A DNA stretch of 29,357 nucleotides. Source: Bacillota bacterium. GTDB lineage: Bacteria > Eremiobacterota > SpSt-956 > JAKJGF01. Positions 23,494 through 29,357 of this stretch are shown piece after piece. The notes beneath the pieces are model-generated. The model was not told the origin of the DNA. It did not search any database and saw only the letters and a program-made list of their open reading frames with translations. The stretch covers positions 1 to 29,357 of the forward strand of contig JAKPQU010000441.1 of the NCBI GenBank assembly GCA_029555925.1, read 5' to 3'. Numbering within the stretch: the first letter of the stretch is position 1; every line of letters begins with the position of its first letter. The position numbers and the translations under genes are program-made.

Positions 23494-23832
23494 ATGAATG
23501 TAAAGACTTATACAAAAGAAATAAATAATAATATAATGGGGATTAATATAGAAGGGGAAATTGATGTTTATACATCTCCTAAAGTTAAAGAAGCACTGAA
23601 TGATTTGATACAAAAAGGCAATAACAATATAATTGTTAATCTGGAAGGGGTCAGTTATATTGATAGCACCGGCCTTGGTGTTCTCATTGGAGCGTTGAAG
23701 CGTGTGAAAGAGAATAACGGTGATATTAAGCTGGTCTGTACAAATCTGCAGATTAAGAAGATATTTGACATTACAGGTCTTGTTAAGATTTTTGAACTTT
23801 ATGACAGTGAAGAACTGGCTCTCAAGGGTTGA
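23494..23832 (+). CDS. STAS-domain anti-sigma factor antagonist (RsbV/SpoIIAA type)
   Basis: 112-residue single STAS domain. EGEIDVYTSPKVKEAL and YIDSTGLGVLIGALKRVKE are typical, with phosphorylatable Ser58. In partner switching the dephosphorylated antagonist binds an anti-sigma kinase and frees the sigma factor. AAGGAGG lies 15 bases before the ATG, too far for optimal use. Between them a TTG reads a three-residue leader (MKL) whose TGA overlaps the ATG, so initiation may be by coupling. The kinase and phosphatase partners are probably the genes at 25906 and 26470. Confidence 0.9.
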   Translation: MNVKTYTKEINNNIMGINIEGEIDVYTSPKVKEALNDLIQKGNNNIIVNLEGVSYIDSTGLGVLIGALKRVKENNGDIKLVCTNLQIKKIFDITGLVKIFELYDSEELALKG

Positions 23833-23864
23833 AGTTAAATTATTATCAATATATAGATTATTCA

Positions 23865-23939
23865 AGGAGGGGGGTGGCTTGGAGAAATTTTGTATGCCTG
23901 ATGGCTATGTTTTTAGTTAATAAATCTTATAATAGTTAG
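23865..23939 (+). other. Micro-ORF region with strong SD
   Basis: AAGGAGG (23864-23870) precedes GTG 23874, which reads a 21-residue peptide beginning MAWRNFVCLMAMFLV. It also precedes TTG 23879, which reads 13 residues (MEKFCMPDGYVFS). A further AGGAGGG at 23939-23945 precedes an ATG at 23946 with 14 codons. No family is recognisable and none may be real, but three SD-like sites within 110 bases are uncommon here. The segment AGGCTTGAAATT in front of the STAS gene resembles TGGCTTGGAGAAATT here. Confidence 0.25.
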
Positions 23940-24024
23940 GAGGGAATGAAACCTGAATTCGTAATTTTTTATTCAGTTATAATTTTTAAGTAATCTCTGA
24001 AATTTCGATTCAGGTGAATAAGCA

Positions 24025-24417
24025 ATGAAACATATTGTATTAGGTTGTTCGCTTTTGTTCTGTTTACTGGTTCTTTCTAATGCAGCAATGGCTTACTATT
24101 CTACTCCAGGTGATGTAGTAGTGGGCAATGAAGTAATTATGAGGATCAGAGATAACGCAGGAGGTTATTCAGTAGAAGAAAGAGTTAAAGCTGTAAACGA
24201 GAGACTTGTTGAGATTCTCAGTTATGCTCCTGTAAACAATGTAAGCGTATCTGTTCATTTAATGCGCGGAAATTATGTTATCAGCGTTGGCAAATATCAG
24301 CTCATAACAGTTGATAAAAATATGGCCGATGCCAATAACACAACAATGGAAAAACTGGCAAAAACCTGGGCTGAAAAATTACTCCCTGCTTTAAAGAGAG
24401 AAAAGCCCAATATTTAA
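24025..24417 (+). CDS. Small secreted protein sharing a domain with the TPR protein
   Basis: 130 residues with a signal peptide (residues 1-23, LLFCLLVLSNAAMAYY). The mature domain reads VEERVKAVNERLVEIL, then VSVHLMRGNYVISVGKYQLITVDKNMA and LAKTWAEKLLPAL. It matches the middle domain of the 6620-8110 protein (ALERAKVISERLQEM, EIVLQTTGGALIMTVTKNAA) in order and spacing. A similar ERA..I..RI segment is known from periplasmic N-terminal domains of some MscS-like channels in cyanobacteria, from memory. Function unknown. It is followed by a 14-bp inverted repeat. Confidence 0.7.
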   Translation: MKHIVLGCSLLFCLLVLSNAAMAYYSTPGDVVVGNEVIMRIRDNAGGYSVEERVKAVNERLVEILSYAPVNNVSVSVHLMRGNYVISVGKYQLITVDKNMADANNTTMEKLAKTWAEKLLPALKREKPNI

Positions 24418-24434
24418 ACATCTGGAAGTTGATT

Positions 24435-24494
24435 TTTTCGAGGTGAGAGAGGGTATTAATAATAATTAATTCTAATGACTTCTCACCTCGAAAA
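24435..24494. terminator. Perfect 14-bp inverted repeat
   Basis: TTTTCGAGGTGAGA (24435-24448) and TCTCACCTCGAAAA (24481-24494) pair perfectly around a 32-base AT-rich loop; GATTTTT follows. It may end the 24025 transcript or act as an operator for the PD40 gene 48 bases downstream. The loop is long for an intrinsic terminator. Confidence 0.45.
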
Positions 24495-24542
24495 GATTTT
24501 TCAGGCTGTAATATTCTGGCATGAGCGAGGCTGATTTTATTT

Positions 24543-25796
24543 ATGAAAAATTCCTGTATAATTTTTTTAGTTCTTTCTATATTATTATTCTCTATGGCAT
24601 TTTGTTTTTCTGCTGAACCTGTAGCGGTGAAGGTTTACGGTCAGATTGTTTCCGTTAGAGGACAGGAAATTGATATGAATATAGGAACAAAATCCGGTAT
24701 AAAAGAAAAGAGCAAAGGTAAAATATTTATTATTGAAAAGAAAAGTGATGGGAAAGAAAAGATCATTTATCTTGCCTCTATTGAAGTCTTAAAATCATTA
24801 GATTCTAAATCTACTGCTAAAGTTATTGAGCCGAAAGGAAAGATACAGAAAGGACAGTCTGTTGTATTTGCCGGTATTAATCCGAAAGATATAGTCACTG
24901 AAAAACCGGTTGTTGTAAGAGAGCTTTTTCCGCCGGTAAAACCTGTCGCCATAGGTGTCAACGCACAGGCACAGACAGGTGAAATTATTCGTCTTACAAA
25001 AGAAGAAGGATGTAATATAGACCCTGTCTGGGTGCCTCAGGGAGATAGAATTTATTTTGTTTCAAACCGTAACAATGATTACTGGAATATCTATACTATG
25101 AAAACCGATGGCAGTGATTTAATAAAACTGACAAAAGATGTGAGAAGGAATTTTTCTCCCGAAATTTCCAATGACGGCTCGAAAATTGTATTTGTTTCAA
25201 GCAGAGATCAGCATGAAGATATATATGTGATGAATTTCGATGGTACCGAAGTAAAAAGATTAACAAAAAAATTAAATCTAAATAATGCCAGCCCTGCATG
25301 GTCTCCTGACGGAAAAAAGATAGTTTTTATTTCTTTTAGCGGTTCTCCAATGCAGCCAAAAGCCGATATTTATCTCATGAATTTTGATGGTACAGGTCTG
25401 GAACGTCTTACTATGTCAGGAGATAATTTTTCCCCTGACTGGTCGCCTGACGGAAAGAAAATTCTTTTTGTTTCAAGTCGCACAGGACATGAAGAACTTT
25501 ACACCTTTGACCTTGAAACACAGCAGACTTTACAGTTAACAGATCTTAAGGCTCAGATTGGTTCACCTGAATGGTCTCCCGATGGTTCTAAAATAGTTTT
25601 TATGATGGACAAAGATTATAAATCGTCTTATATCTGCCTTATAAGCAGTGACGGCAGTCATTTCCAGCAGCTCGATACAGGTTCTTCATATAACTATGTT
25701 CCATACTGGGCTCCAGATGGACAGAGTATTACTTATATAGCAAGTAACAAACATGTGCAGGATATATATATAATGAAGTTGAAATGGGTCAAATAA
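24543..25796 (+). CDS. Secreted TolB-like PD40 beta-propeller protein
   Basis: 417 residues with a signal peptide (IIFLVLSILLFSMAFCFSA). Residues 28-115 form a small beta domain of the FlgT-C/SH3-like type (GQIVSVRGQEIDMNIGTKSGI). Six PD40 propeller blades follow from about 140, each with the SPDGKKIVFVS-type core and a DIYxMxxDG strand, and unit spacing of about 43 residues. TolB-like propellers act in the periplasm as binding platforms. No tol or pal gene is adjacent, so it is not TolB proper. The TAA stop lies four bases before a heptamer array. Confidence 0.88.
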   Translation: MKNSCIIFLVLSILLFSMAFCFSAEPVAVKVYGQIVSVRGQEIDMNIGTKSGIKEKSKGKIFIIEKKSDGKEKIIYLASIEVLKSLDSKSTAKVIEPKGKIQKGQSVVFAGINPKDIVTEKPVVVRELFPPVKPVAIGVNAQAQTGEIIRLTKEEGCNIDPVWVPQGDRIYFVSNRNNDYWNIYTMKTDGSDLIKLTKDVRRNFSPEISNDGSKIVFVSSRDQHEDIYVMNFDGTEVKRLTKKLNLNNASPAWSPDGKKIVFISFSGSPMQPKADIYLMNFDGTGLERLTMSGDNFSPDWSPDGKKILFVSSRTGHEELYTFDLETQQTLQLTDLKAQIGSPEWSPDGSKIVFMMDKDYKSSYICLISSDGSHFQQLDTGSSYNYVPYWAPDGQSITYIASNKHVQDIYIMKLKWVK

Positions 25797-25799
25797 TCA

Positions 25800-25865
25800 G
25801 TCAAGGGTGAAGAGTGAAGGGTGAAGAGTGAAAGTTCCCTTCACCCTTCACAGATCACACTTCAC
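25800..25865. repeat. Bipolar heptamer array after the PD40 gene
   Basis: GTCAAGG, GTGAAGA, GTGAAGG, GTGAAGA, GTGAAAG on the plus strand face CCTTCAC, CCTTCAC, AGATCAC, ACTTCAC, with almost no spacer. It can form a long near-perfect hairpin. Confidence 0.85.
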
Positions 25866-25905
25866 CAATTAACTGAAATTTATTACGGGAATTATTTCAT
25901 ATCTT

Positions 25906-26352
25906 ATGAGTGAATTAGATCAGTTTTATTTAAAACCTGATAAAGATACCTTGAAAGAAATCATTGTAGAAAATGAATGGGATATCGTTGTTGCCCGGCA
26001 GGAAGGCAGGGAACTGGCAAGACAGATAGGGTTTAATGAAGTAGATCAGGCCAGAATAACCACTGCCCTTTCGGAACTGGCTAGAAATATAGTCTTTTAT
26101 GCAGGGACAGGTCAGATAAAGATGTGGAAAGGATCTTCAAAAGGGAGAGCAAGTATCTGCATTGTAGCAGAAGATAATGGCCCGGGGATACAGGATATAA
26201 AACTTGCCCTTCAGGATGGTTATTCTACTGCCAAGGGACTTGGAGCAGGTCTGCCGGGAGTTAAACGTCTTGTTGATCACTTTTTTATAAAATCAAAACA
26301 GGGACAGGGCTGTGTCGTGGCAGTAGAGAAAATTTTAAGAAGGAATCTTTAA
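25906..26352 (+). CDS. RsbT/RsbW-type serine kinase (HATPase fold)
   Basis: 148-residue GHKL ATPase of the anti-sigma regulatory kinase group. N box ALSELARNIVFYAG, G1 box EDNGPGI and G2 box GLGAGLPGVKRLVD are all present. The SELARN and GLGAGL wording and short length match RsbT, the switch kinase that activates RsbU, better than RsbW. It lies about 120 bases upstream of the RsbU-type phosphatase, as expected for such a pair. No SD is visible before the ATG. Confidence 0.88.
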   Translation: MSELDQFYLKPDKDTLKEIIVENEWDIVVARQEGRELARQIGFNEVDQARITTALSELARNIVFYAGTGQIKMWKGSSKGRASICIVAEDNGPGIQDIKLALQDGYSTAKGLGAGLPGVKRLVDHFFIKSKQGQGCVVAVEKILRRNL

Positions 26353-26469
26353 CTATTCAGGAATTTTTATAATCAATAAGTGGTGAGTGGAAATATCGGA
26401 TAAAATTCGAGAATTTAGGATATTTTGTATTATAAAATAAGGCTTCAATAGAGGTTTTACACAAAATTT

Positions 26470-27564
26470 ATGACATCGAAAATTTCCTACTCACAGTTCT
26501 CGGTGAAAATTCCTGGAGCAGGAGTATATATGGGTGAAGAAGGAGCTCTTGGATCTCTCTATGATGTAATCTTGAGAGATTATTTAATTGAAGGCAGCGA
26601 AGCAGATCTGTATTCTGCTCTTAATCTCGGGAAAATCTGCGTGGAAGAAGAAATAGGGCCTGATGAAATAGTAGGGCTCCATCTTTCGTCTATAAAAAAA
26701 CTGGTCAACGAATCCCCTCAGGAAAATCTTTCCAAATTACTGCTGAAATCTCTTAACTTACTCGTTGAAGTTATGGTAGCATATGGCCTCAGTTATAGAG
26801 AATATCAGGAAGCCAAGATACAGCATCAGCAACTGGAACAGGAATTGAAGATTGCAAAAAAAATACAGAAAAGCCTGCTCCCGAGACAGTTACCCCAAAT
26901 TGAGGGTATAGACCTTGGAGCAAGAATGATACCTGCAAAAGAAGTCGGAGGAGATTACTATAATCTTCTGGCTTTTGATGAACATAATCTCGGTGTATGG
27001 ATCGGCGATGTATCCGGCAAAAGTATACCTGCGGCATTGCTTATATCTATGCTTAAATATGCCCTCCATGCATTTATATCTAAAAAAGAAATGTATGCAG
27101 AACCTAAAAATCTTATAACGCACCTGAATAATCTCATATGTAATGATATAGATCCTGATTGTTTTATTACACTTTTTTACAGTTATATTGATATTAAATC
27201 AGGTGAATTTCTTTTTACCAACGGAGGTCATGAACCTGTTATCCATTTCTGTAAAGACAGGATGCGCTGTGATGAACTCAGAACTGACGGACTGGTTCTA
27301 GGTGTAATCAGGGATCAGGCTTATGAACAGAAAAAAAGAACCTTCTCCAGCGGCGATATACTAGTCTTTTACACGGATGGCGTAACAGAGTCCAGAGACG
27401 GAGAAGGAAATCACTTCGGCGTTTCACGTCTGAAAGCAATGATAACTAAGAATGCAGATCTGACGGCACAGGATCTGGTAGACCGTCTTATAAATTATGT
27501 CTTAAATCATTCTCAGATGAAATATTTTGATGATATTACCCTTGTAGTAGTAAAGAAAAAATAA
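26470..27564 (+). CDS. RsbU-type PP2C (SpoIIE-family) phosphatase
   Basis: 364 residues. An N-terminal helical domain (about 45-120, LYSALNLGKICVEEEIGPDE) resembles the RsbU kinase-binding domain. A short coiled coil follows (IQHQQLEQELKIAKKIQKSLLP), then the PPM phosphatase domain with metal-binding motifs GGDYY, GDVSGKSIPAAL, VFYTDGVTESR and FDDITLVVV. It should dephosphorylate the STAS antagonist (23494) when bound by the RsbT-type kinase. The ATG has a weak AGAGG upstream. A heptamer array starts within ten bases after the stop. Confidence 0.92.
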   Translation: MTSKISYSQFSVKIPGAGVYMGEEGALGSLYDVILRDYLIEGSEADLYSALNLGKICVEEEIGPDEIVGLHLSSIKKLVNESPQENLSKLLLKSLNLLVEVMVAYGLSYREYQEAKIQHQQLEQELKIAKKIQKSLLPRQLPQIEGIDLGARMIPAKEVGGDYYNLLAFDEHNLGVWIGDVSGKSIPAALLISMLKYALHAFISKKEMYAEPKNLITHLNNLICNDIDPDCFITLFYSYIDIKSGEFLFTNGGHEPVIHFCKDRMRCDELRTDGLVLGVIRDQAYEQKKRTFSSGDILVFYTDGVTESRDGEGNHFGVSRLKAMITKNADLTAQDLVDRLINYVLNHSQMKYFDDITLVVVKKK

Positions 27565-27568
27565 TGTA

Positions 27569-27630
27569 CGTGACGCGTGACGCATGACGCGTGACGCGTA
27601 TCAAAAACCCCGTTATCACGCATCACGACA
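27569..27630. repeat. Bipolar heptamer array after the RsbU-type gene
   Basis: GTGACGC, GTGACGC, ATGACGC, GTGACGC, GTATCAA, spacer AAACCCC, then GTTATCA, CGCATCA, CGACA. This and the following repeat block make up most of the 356-base gap to the next gene; the stretch 27631-27750 shows nothing I recognise. Confidence 0.8.
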
Positions 27631-27752
27631 TAAATTTCGTGGCAGTCTATTGGTTGTGACTTTTTATTTAAGAAGGACTTTTGATTTTTGCATAGAATTT
27701 GCTGTTATTCTTTAAGATTGTCTTTAAAGATAACAGGTGATTTTACATATAA

Positions 27753-27900
27753 ATGAAATTTATTAAATGTCTCAGGTTTCGGGTTTCAGGTTCCGGGTTC
27801 TGGGTCTTATTAACCTATTACCCGACACCCTCATAATCTGGTAATTGTGAGACCCGTCTTGTTTCACCTCGCGTTACGCGTTACGCGTTACGCGTTACGA
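27753..27900. repeat. Class II heptamers and GCGTTAC array before the AlaX-like gene
   Basis: After TTTATTAAATGTCTC (compare family C) come units AGGTTTC, GGGTTTC, AGGTTCC, GGGTTCT, GGGTCTT. Opposing ACCTATT, ACCCGAC, ACCCTCA follow, then CGCGTTA four times at about 27871-27898. The last unit ends about 20 bases before the start codon of the next gene. Confidence 0.7.
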
Positions 27901-27920
27901 TTTTTATAGAAGGTTGTTGA

Positions 27921-28790
27921 ATGTATTTTTTTGATCCGCAAAATACTACTGTATTTATCGGTTATGATACAGTAGAATCCAGAAGTAATATTTTGAGTAT
28001 TATTTATAATGATAGATATGAAGAACATATTATACTTGAAGAAGGAGACCTGTGTAAAATTATAGTAGATATAAGCCCTTTTTTCCCTGTCCATAATTCT
28101 CAGATTTCTGATATGGGATGGATACATAATGATAATATTATGTTAAAGGTTATAGATGTTGATTTTACCGATGAAGGTGATTTTTTTCATTCTGTTGAAT
28201 GTAAACACTCCGGATCTCTTCAGGTTGGAGACAGGGTTTTTACTCATATAGATACTATGAGAAGGGAGAATATATCACGAAATCATACAGCAGCTCATTT
28301 ATTATACTGTGCTCTCAAAGATGACTCTGGAGAAAAAATAAATGGTTACTCTTCATATGCATCTGACGATAAGCTCTGTTTTGATTTTCTTTCCCATTCT
28401 ATGCCTTCGAAAGAACAGATTTATTCTCTTGAGAAAAGAGTGAATGCTTATATAATGTCTGATTACCCTGTATTAACATATATGACTTCCGGAAAACATG
28501 GAGAAGAAATCTGTTCTGTAAAGCCTGTTAATTACCATGACTGCGGGGACACAATGAAGAATGAGAATTTGTGCTTGCATCACCCATCACGCATCACCCA
28601 TCACGATTCTCATATAAATCTCGGCAGGAAAGTCAGGATATGTCAGATAGGTGATATAAGCTGTGAAATCTGTGAGGGAACTCATTGTATCCATACAGGT
28701 GATATTGGGATGTTTAAAATTACATCTCTTTCTGATAGAGGTGACGGATTTTTTAGATTGACAGGATTGGCCGGAAACAGTGAACAGTGA
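27921..28790 (+). CDS. AlaX-like alanyl-tRNA editing protein with repeat insert
   Basis: 289 residues, related to the editing half of alanyl-tRNA synthetase and free-standing AlaX, which hydrolyse mischarged Ser-tRNA(Ala). Metal ligands are present: HTAAH (His122, His126) and CEGTH (Cys251, His255, usually CGGTH). The upstream SGGQxxDxG motif is degenerate (NSQISDMG). Residues 219-231 (LHHPSRITHHDSH) are encoded by a four-unit heptamer array in an internal loop just before VRICQIGD. The last residues (NSEQ) and TGA stop come from GTGAACA repeats. AGAAGG precedes the ATG. It neighbours glyQ, another tRNA gene. Confidence 0.8.
   Translation: MYFFDPQNTTVFIGYDTVESRSNILSIIYNDRYEEHIILEEGDLCKIIVDISPFFPVHNSQISDMGWIHNDNIMLKVIDVDFTDEGDFFHSVECKHSGSLQVGDRVFTHIDTMRRENISRNHTAAHLLYCALKDDSGEKINGYSSYASDDKLCFDFLSHSMPSKEQIYSLEKRVNAYIMSDYPVLTYMTSGKHGEEICSVKPVNYHDCGDTMKNENLCLHHPSRITHHDSHINLGRKVRICQIGDISCEICEGTHCIHTGDIGMFKITSLSDRGDGFFRLTGLAGNSEQ
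28561..28613. repeat. Heptamer array inserted inside a coding sequence
   Basis: Four perfect units CATCACC, CATCACG, CATCACC, CATCACG (28578-28605) lie inside the AlaX-like frame. The block is bounded by the inverted pair ATGAGAAT (28561-28568) and ATTCTCAT (28606-28613). The right boundary with its flank, ACGATTCTCATATAAA, is the reverse complement of the lead-in at 19013-19026. Confidence 0.8.
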
Positions 28791-28893
28791 ACAGTGAACA
28801 GTGAACAGTGAACAGAGTAATTATTAGATAGTATTATAACTGTTAACTGATAACTGTTAACTGATAACTGATAACTGATAACTGGTCACTGAT
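28780..28893. repeat. Bipolar heptamer array between AlaX-like gene and glyQ
   Basis: GTGAACA repeated five times (28780-28814) faces AACTGTT/AACTGAT units and GGTCACT at 28847-28888. The first copies encode the C-terminus and stop codon of the AlaX-like gene. The right arm reads GTTATCA/GTGACCA on the other strand. Confidence 0.85.
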
Positions 28894-28925
28894 TTTAACG
28901 CAGGAGGTGACGTAACCGGTGTTTT

Positions 28926-28946
28926 CTGTACAATAAAATTGTACAG
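28926..28946. promoter_or_regulatory. Perfect 9-bp hairpin in the glyQ leader
   Basis: CTGTACAAT and ATTGTACAG pair around an AAA loop, 14 bases before the glyQ start. A strong GGAGGTGA at 28903-28910 lies 50 bases from the ATG and cannot serve it directly unless the hairpin folds the gap away. It could be an operator or a translational control structure. Confidence 0.45.
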
Positions 28947-28960
28947 GTTTCACGAAATTT

Positions 28961-29357
28961 ATGAATTTTCAAGATATTATACTTACCCTTGATAAATTCT
29001 GGGGAGAACAGGGATGTGTCATACAGCATCCCTATCATACTGAAGTAGGTGCAGGGACAATGAATCCTGCCACTTTTCTCAGGTCACTGGGCCCTGAACC
29101 CTGGCGTGTTGCCTATGTAGAACCTTCCATTCGTCCTACAGACGGAAGATATGGAGAAAATCCGAACAGATGGCAGCGTTTTTATCAATATCAGGTGATA
29201 ATAAAACCTTCTCCTGATGATATACAGAATATTTATCTTAACAGTTTGAGAGCTCTCGGCATAGAACCACTGGATCATGATATTCGTTTTGTTGAAGATG
29301 ACTGGGAGTCTCCTACTCTCGGTGCATGGGGCCTGGGCTGGGAAGTCTGGCTTGACG
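28961..29357 (+). CDS. glyQ: Glycyl-tRNA synthetase alpha subunit (cut by window end)
   Basis: The first 132 residues of the bacterial-type GlyRS alpha subunit: [20 protein letters not shown], then [49 protein letters not shown] and [16 protein letters not shown], the class II aminoacyl-tRNA synthetase core. With GlyS (expected downstream) it charges tRNA-Gly in the cytoplasm. The ATG is the only plausible start, since a stop codon lies nine codons upstream in frame, and no SD sits close to it. No T-box sequence is seen in the leader. Confidence 0.96.
   Translation, partial: MNFQDIILTLDKFWGEQGCVIQHPYHTEVGAGTMNPATFLRSLGPEPWRVAYVEPSIRPTDGRYGENPNRWQRFYQYQVIIKPSPDDIQNIYLNSLRALGIEPLDHDIRFVEDDWESPTLGAWGLGWEVWLD

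Noticed and set aside
961..28893. The repeat arrays could be CRISPR arrays.
   Set aside because: Units are 7 bp, contiguous and without unique spacers, and no cas genes are present.
28790..28960. A T-box riboswitch in front of glyQ.
   Set aside because: No T-box sequence (AGGGTGGNACCGCG type) or specifier stem; the region is a heptamer array plus a short hairpin.
1..29357. tRNA or rRNA genes.
   Set aside because: Scanning by eye for T-loop GGTTCGAATCC-type sequences and rRNA motifs on both strands found none; a covariance scan would be needed to be sure.

Overview
The window is an AT-rich bacterial chromosome segment. It is dense with housekeeping genes, uses ordinary bacterial start and Shine-Dalgarno (SD) signals, and carries no phage, conjugation or CRISPR genes. 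I cannot name the phylum. The gene order radical SAM/DUF2344, rng, rplU, prp recalls Clostridia-like and deep-branching bacteria. lspA, lgt, a WbaP-type sugar transferase and an O-antigen ligase/polymerase-like protein point to lipoprotein and surface-polysaccharide production. The sequence fits an uncultivated lineage, but that is inference.

Layout. Positions 50-1873: a PfkB-family sugar kinase and a convergent BtpA-family barrel protein. 2431-5329: a four-helix membrane protein with a channel-like pore loop, fumarase FumC and a convergent alpha/beta hydrolase. 5330-6300: a wasteland of repeats and gene fragments. 6303-8110: a secreted FlgO/CsgG-like TPR protein broken by one frameshift. 8234-22637: a long minus-strand run. 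Read in its own direction it goes: split LexA (two genes), O-antigen ligase-like protein, sugar transferase, radical SAM/DUF2344, CorA, Rng, L21, Prp, a small membrane protein, LspA, Lgt, RluD, Tgt. 23015-27564 (+): YtxH-type protein, STAS antagonist, small secreted protein, PD40 propeller protein, RsbT-type kinase and RsbU-type phosphatase, which together form a partner-switching signalling group. 27921-29357 (+): an AlaX-like editing protein and the start of glyQ.

The strongest signal is not a gene. Nearly every intergenic space holds arrays of degenerate 7-bp units of the form GTRANNN (GTGAAGA, GTGAGTC, GTGATGC, GTGACGC, GTAACGC, GTGAACA and others), usually as a bipolar array: GTGA units, a short spacer, then TCAC units. 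The arrays start at or inside the 3' ends of genes, and in at least seven genes the stop codon lies inside a repeat unit. Three further repeat families with their own terminal inverted repeats carry the same heptamers as their cores. One array sits inside the AlaX-like reading frame in its stop-free orientation. The arrangement resembles the heptameric STRR repeats of cyanobacteria, but the stop-codon geometry and the link to MITE-like ends look worth describing.

A second notable point is a LexA repressor split into two overlapping genes. Its peptidase half has lost the cleavage site, the catalytic serine and the lysine, and it is apparently coupled to the O-antigen ligase-like gene. Prp, the protease that trims ribosomal protein L27, is present without rpmA at its usual place.
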